Positions 62,990 to 64,000 of a stretch of 64,000 nt of DNA are shown piece by piece. The translations under genes and the position numbers were made by a program. A model generated the notes under the pieces. It saw only the letters and a list, made by a program, of their open reading frames with translations. It was not told where the DNA came from and searched no databases. Where the stretch lies: NCBI RefSeq assembly GCF_009617875.1, contig NZ_BLAV01000001.1, forward strand, positions 2,108,001 to 2,172,000, written 5' to 3'. The DNA comes from Prolixibacter sp. NT017. GTDB lineage: Bacteria > Bacteroidota > Bacteroidia > Bacteroidales > Prolixibacteraceae. Within the stretch, counting starts at the first letter, position 1; each line of letters begins with the position of its first letter.

Positions 62990-63117
62990 TATTAATTCAG
63001 AGATGCATTATCTGTTTCGCTTTTGCAATTTTGAGCCCCTGGATAGATGCTGCCTGAACATATATAAGTGACCATCAGGCGCCAAATGGAAAAGCGATTA
63101 AGCATATCGACCAGGTT

Positions 63118-63939
63118 ATGAAAAAACTTGAAATAAAAGAGTCAATTACCCGAGAACGAGAAACAATGTATATCGTTGTTTTGACAATTGTTGTTTCCAC
63201 ACAATTAAAAGAGCCAAAGTTATGGTTGCTTATTCCGGTCGCTGTTCTTCTATTCCTACTCTCCCTGGTTGTTAAAAGAGTCATCGCCAGGAAGCCCCGA
63301 TTAATCATCGACGAGATTGGCATACATGACAAACGGAAACAAAAGGTTTACAAATGGGATAGCATTCGGGATGTTGAAATCAATTTTAATTCAAGCAGCT
63401 CTTTCAAATTAGTTGTTAAATGTCAAAGCACAACTGAAAGCATTGACTTAACCAACTTATATACTTCACCAAAAGAAATCAACGAATCAGTTGCATTCTT
63501 TTCAGACAAAAAGATTAAAACCGGAGATGACAGGTTTAAAACAGAAATTGAGCGTATTCTAAAAGACGATGATTCGGTTGTTGAGATAATGATGTTATTC
63601 TCAAAAGTTAAAAGTAAGTTACATTGGATTGGTCTGCCACTCTTCTTTGGAGGAGTAGCACTTTCTGTTTATTTGCAAACCAGGTTGGCTTTTCCTTATG
63701 TCTTTGCAATCGGATTCCTAATGACCGGAATTCTTCTATTCGGATTTATGCAGGTATCTGAAAAACGATTTAAGAAAAAACCTGAAATACGAAATCTAAC
63801 CGACCGGGAGTATAATCTGATTGCTATTAAATATGAATTGAAATTACCCGAAAACAAAACCAGAACAATTATAGGATATGTATTCTTTGGACTTTTAATG
63901 ATTGGAATATTTGTCATCTCCTATATTGCTTCTCTATAA
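63118..63939 (+). CDS. Uncharacterised membrane protein with PH-like domain
   Basis: 273 residues with helices near 17-33 and 36-52, a soluble segment (about 58-160) whose pattern RLIIDEIGIHDKRKQKVYKWDSIRDVEI resembles bacterial PH-like domains (shortened: DEIGIHDKR, KWDSIRDVEI), then two further helices (about 170-210) and a last one near 250-272. It has no catalytic motif. It is in the same orientation as the island genes but separated by a 128-bp gap, and its base composition is closer to the rest of the chromosome. Confidence 0.65.
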   Translation: MKKLEIKESITRERETMYIVVLTIVVSTQLKEPKLWLLIPVAVLLFLLSLVVKRVIARKPRLIIDEIGIHDKRKQKVYKWDSIRDVEINFNSSSSFKLVVKCQSTTESIDLTNLYTSPKEINESVAFFSDKKIKTGDDRFKTEIERILKDDDSVVEIMMLFSKVKSKLHWIGLPLFFGGVALSVYLQTRLAFPYVFAIGFLMTGILLFGFMQVSEKRFKKKPEIRNLTDREYNLIAIKYELKLPENKTRTIIGYVFFGLLMIGIFVISYIASL

Positions 63940-63963
63940 ATTCGTCGCACAAGAAAACAAAGA

Positions 63964-64000
63964 ATGAAACTATTTTTGAAACTTAAACATTGGCAGATTT
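63964..64000 (+). CDS. Partial gene cut by the window end
   Basis: An ATG at 63964 opens a frame reading MKLFLKLKHWQI that runs off the window. The start MKLFLKLKHWQ is common among Bacteroidota membrane proteins, often CPBP or DUF-type. It begins 24 bp after the previous stop codon, so it may share its transcript. Confidence 0.5.
   Translation, partial: MKLFLKLKHWQI

Noticed and set aside
1..64000. tRNA, rRNA or tmRNA genes
   Set aside because: No cloverleaf with the GTTCRANNC-type T-arm or conserved rRNA segment was recognised on either strand by reading.

Overview
The window looks like chromosomal DNA of a Bacteroidota organism (class Bacteroidia, probably a marine or sediment Marinilabiliales/Prolixibacteraceae-like lineage; this placement is inference). 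The support is a SusC/SusD pair under ECF-sigma/FecR control, a Nudix-family AraR regulator, DUF4249 and PorT-like outer-membrane proteins, quinol NO reductase with RIC/ScdA, -7 boxes of the Bacteroidetes TAnnTTTG type, and few Shine-Dalgarno sequences. No rRNA, tRNA or CRISPR array was seen.

Layout. (1) 0-15.2 kb, all minus strand: a polysaccharide utilisation locus. It reads sigma factor, FecR anti-sigma, SusC with STN domain, SusD, a fasciclin/DNRLRE/CSPG-like surface lipoprotein, a GH16-like lipoprotein, a NagB-type deaminase, a heparinase II/III-like lyase, a GH20-like hexosaminidase and an SGNH esterase. The enzyme set points to an acetylated glycan with uronic acid and N-acetylhexosamine. 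(2) 15.6-20 kb: a small orphan gene, then a membrane histidine kinase, a single-domain response regulator and a REC-HK-REC hybrid. (3) 20.2-23.8 kb: arylamine N-acetyltransferase and a fused E1 alpha/beta 2-oxoacid dehydrogenase. (4) 24.4-29.8 kb: a lipoprotein, TonB-dependent receptor, DUF4249 lipoprotein and beta-barrel protein. This block is bracketed by two copies of the E1 3' end plus terminator. (5) 29.9-31.7 kb: an intact IS256-family element (24-bp imperfect inverted repeats, 8-bp target duplication) sitting inside a degenerate 21-bp tandem repeat array.

(6) 31.8-41.1 kb, minus: an L-arabinose operon (araR, SSS symporter, araA, araD, araB, GH51 arabinofuranosidase, aldose epimerase) with palindromes in several gene junctions and a terminator at its end. 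(7) 41.3-45.4 kb: a nitric-oxide detoxification module with divergent promoters (RIC, Rrf2 regulator and a membrane protein facing a qNOR). (8) 45.4-57.3 kb: mostly single housekeeping or accessory genes: deoC with a YiiX-like lipoprotein, a His-rich unknown, FUSC, a DUF5700 peptidase, FAH hydrolase, amino-acid permease, CorA with a structured leader, and a CPBP protease.

(9) 57.4-64 kb: an accessory boundary. A second 21-bp repeat array runs into a decapitated carboxypeptidase-regulatory-like fragment. It is followed by a strong terminator, a tyrosine-recombinase C-terminal remnant and an AT-rich island. The island carries a NERD-nuclease/SF1-helicase gene overlapping a TPR/cold-shock-domain gene, then small membrane proteins and a gene cut by the window edge. 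The NERD-helicase plus TPR-CSD pair is the best candidate here for an undescribed system, plausibly anti-phage or nucleic-acid surveillance (inference). The two related 21-bp arrays are the second-best lead.
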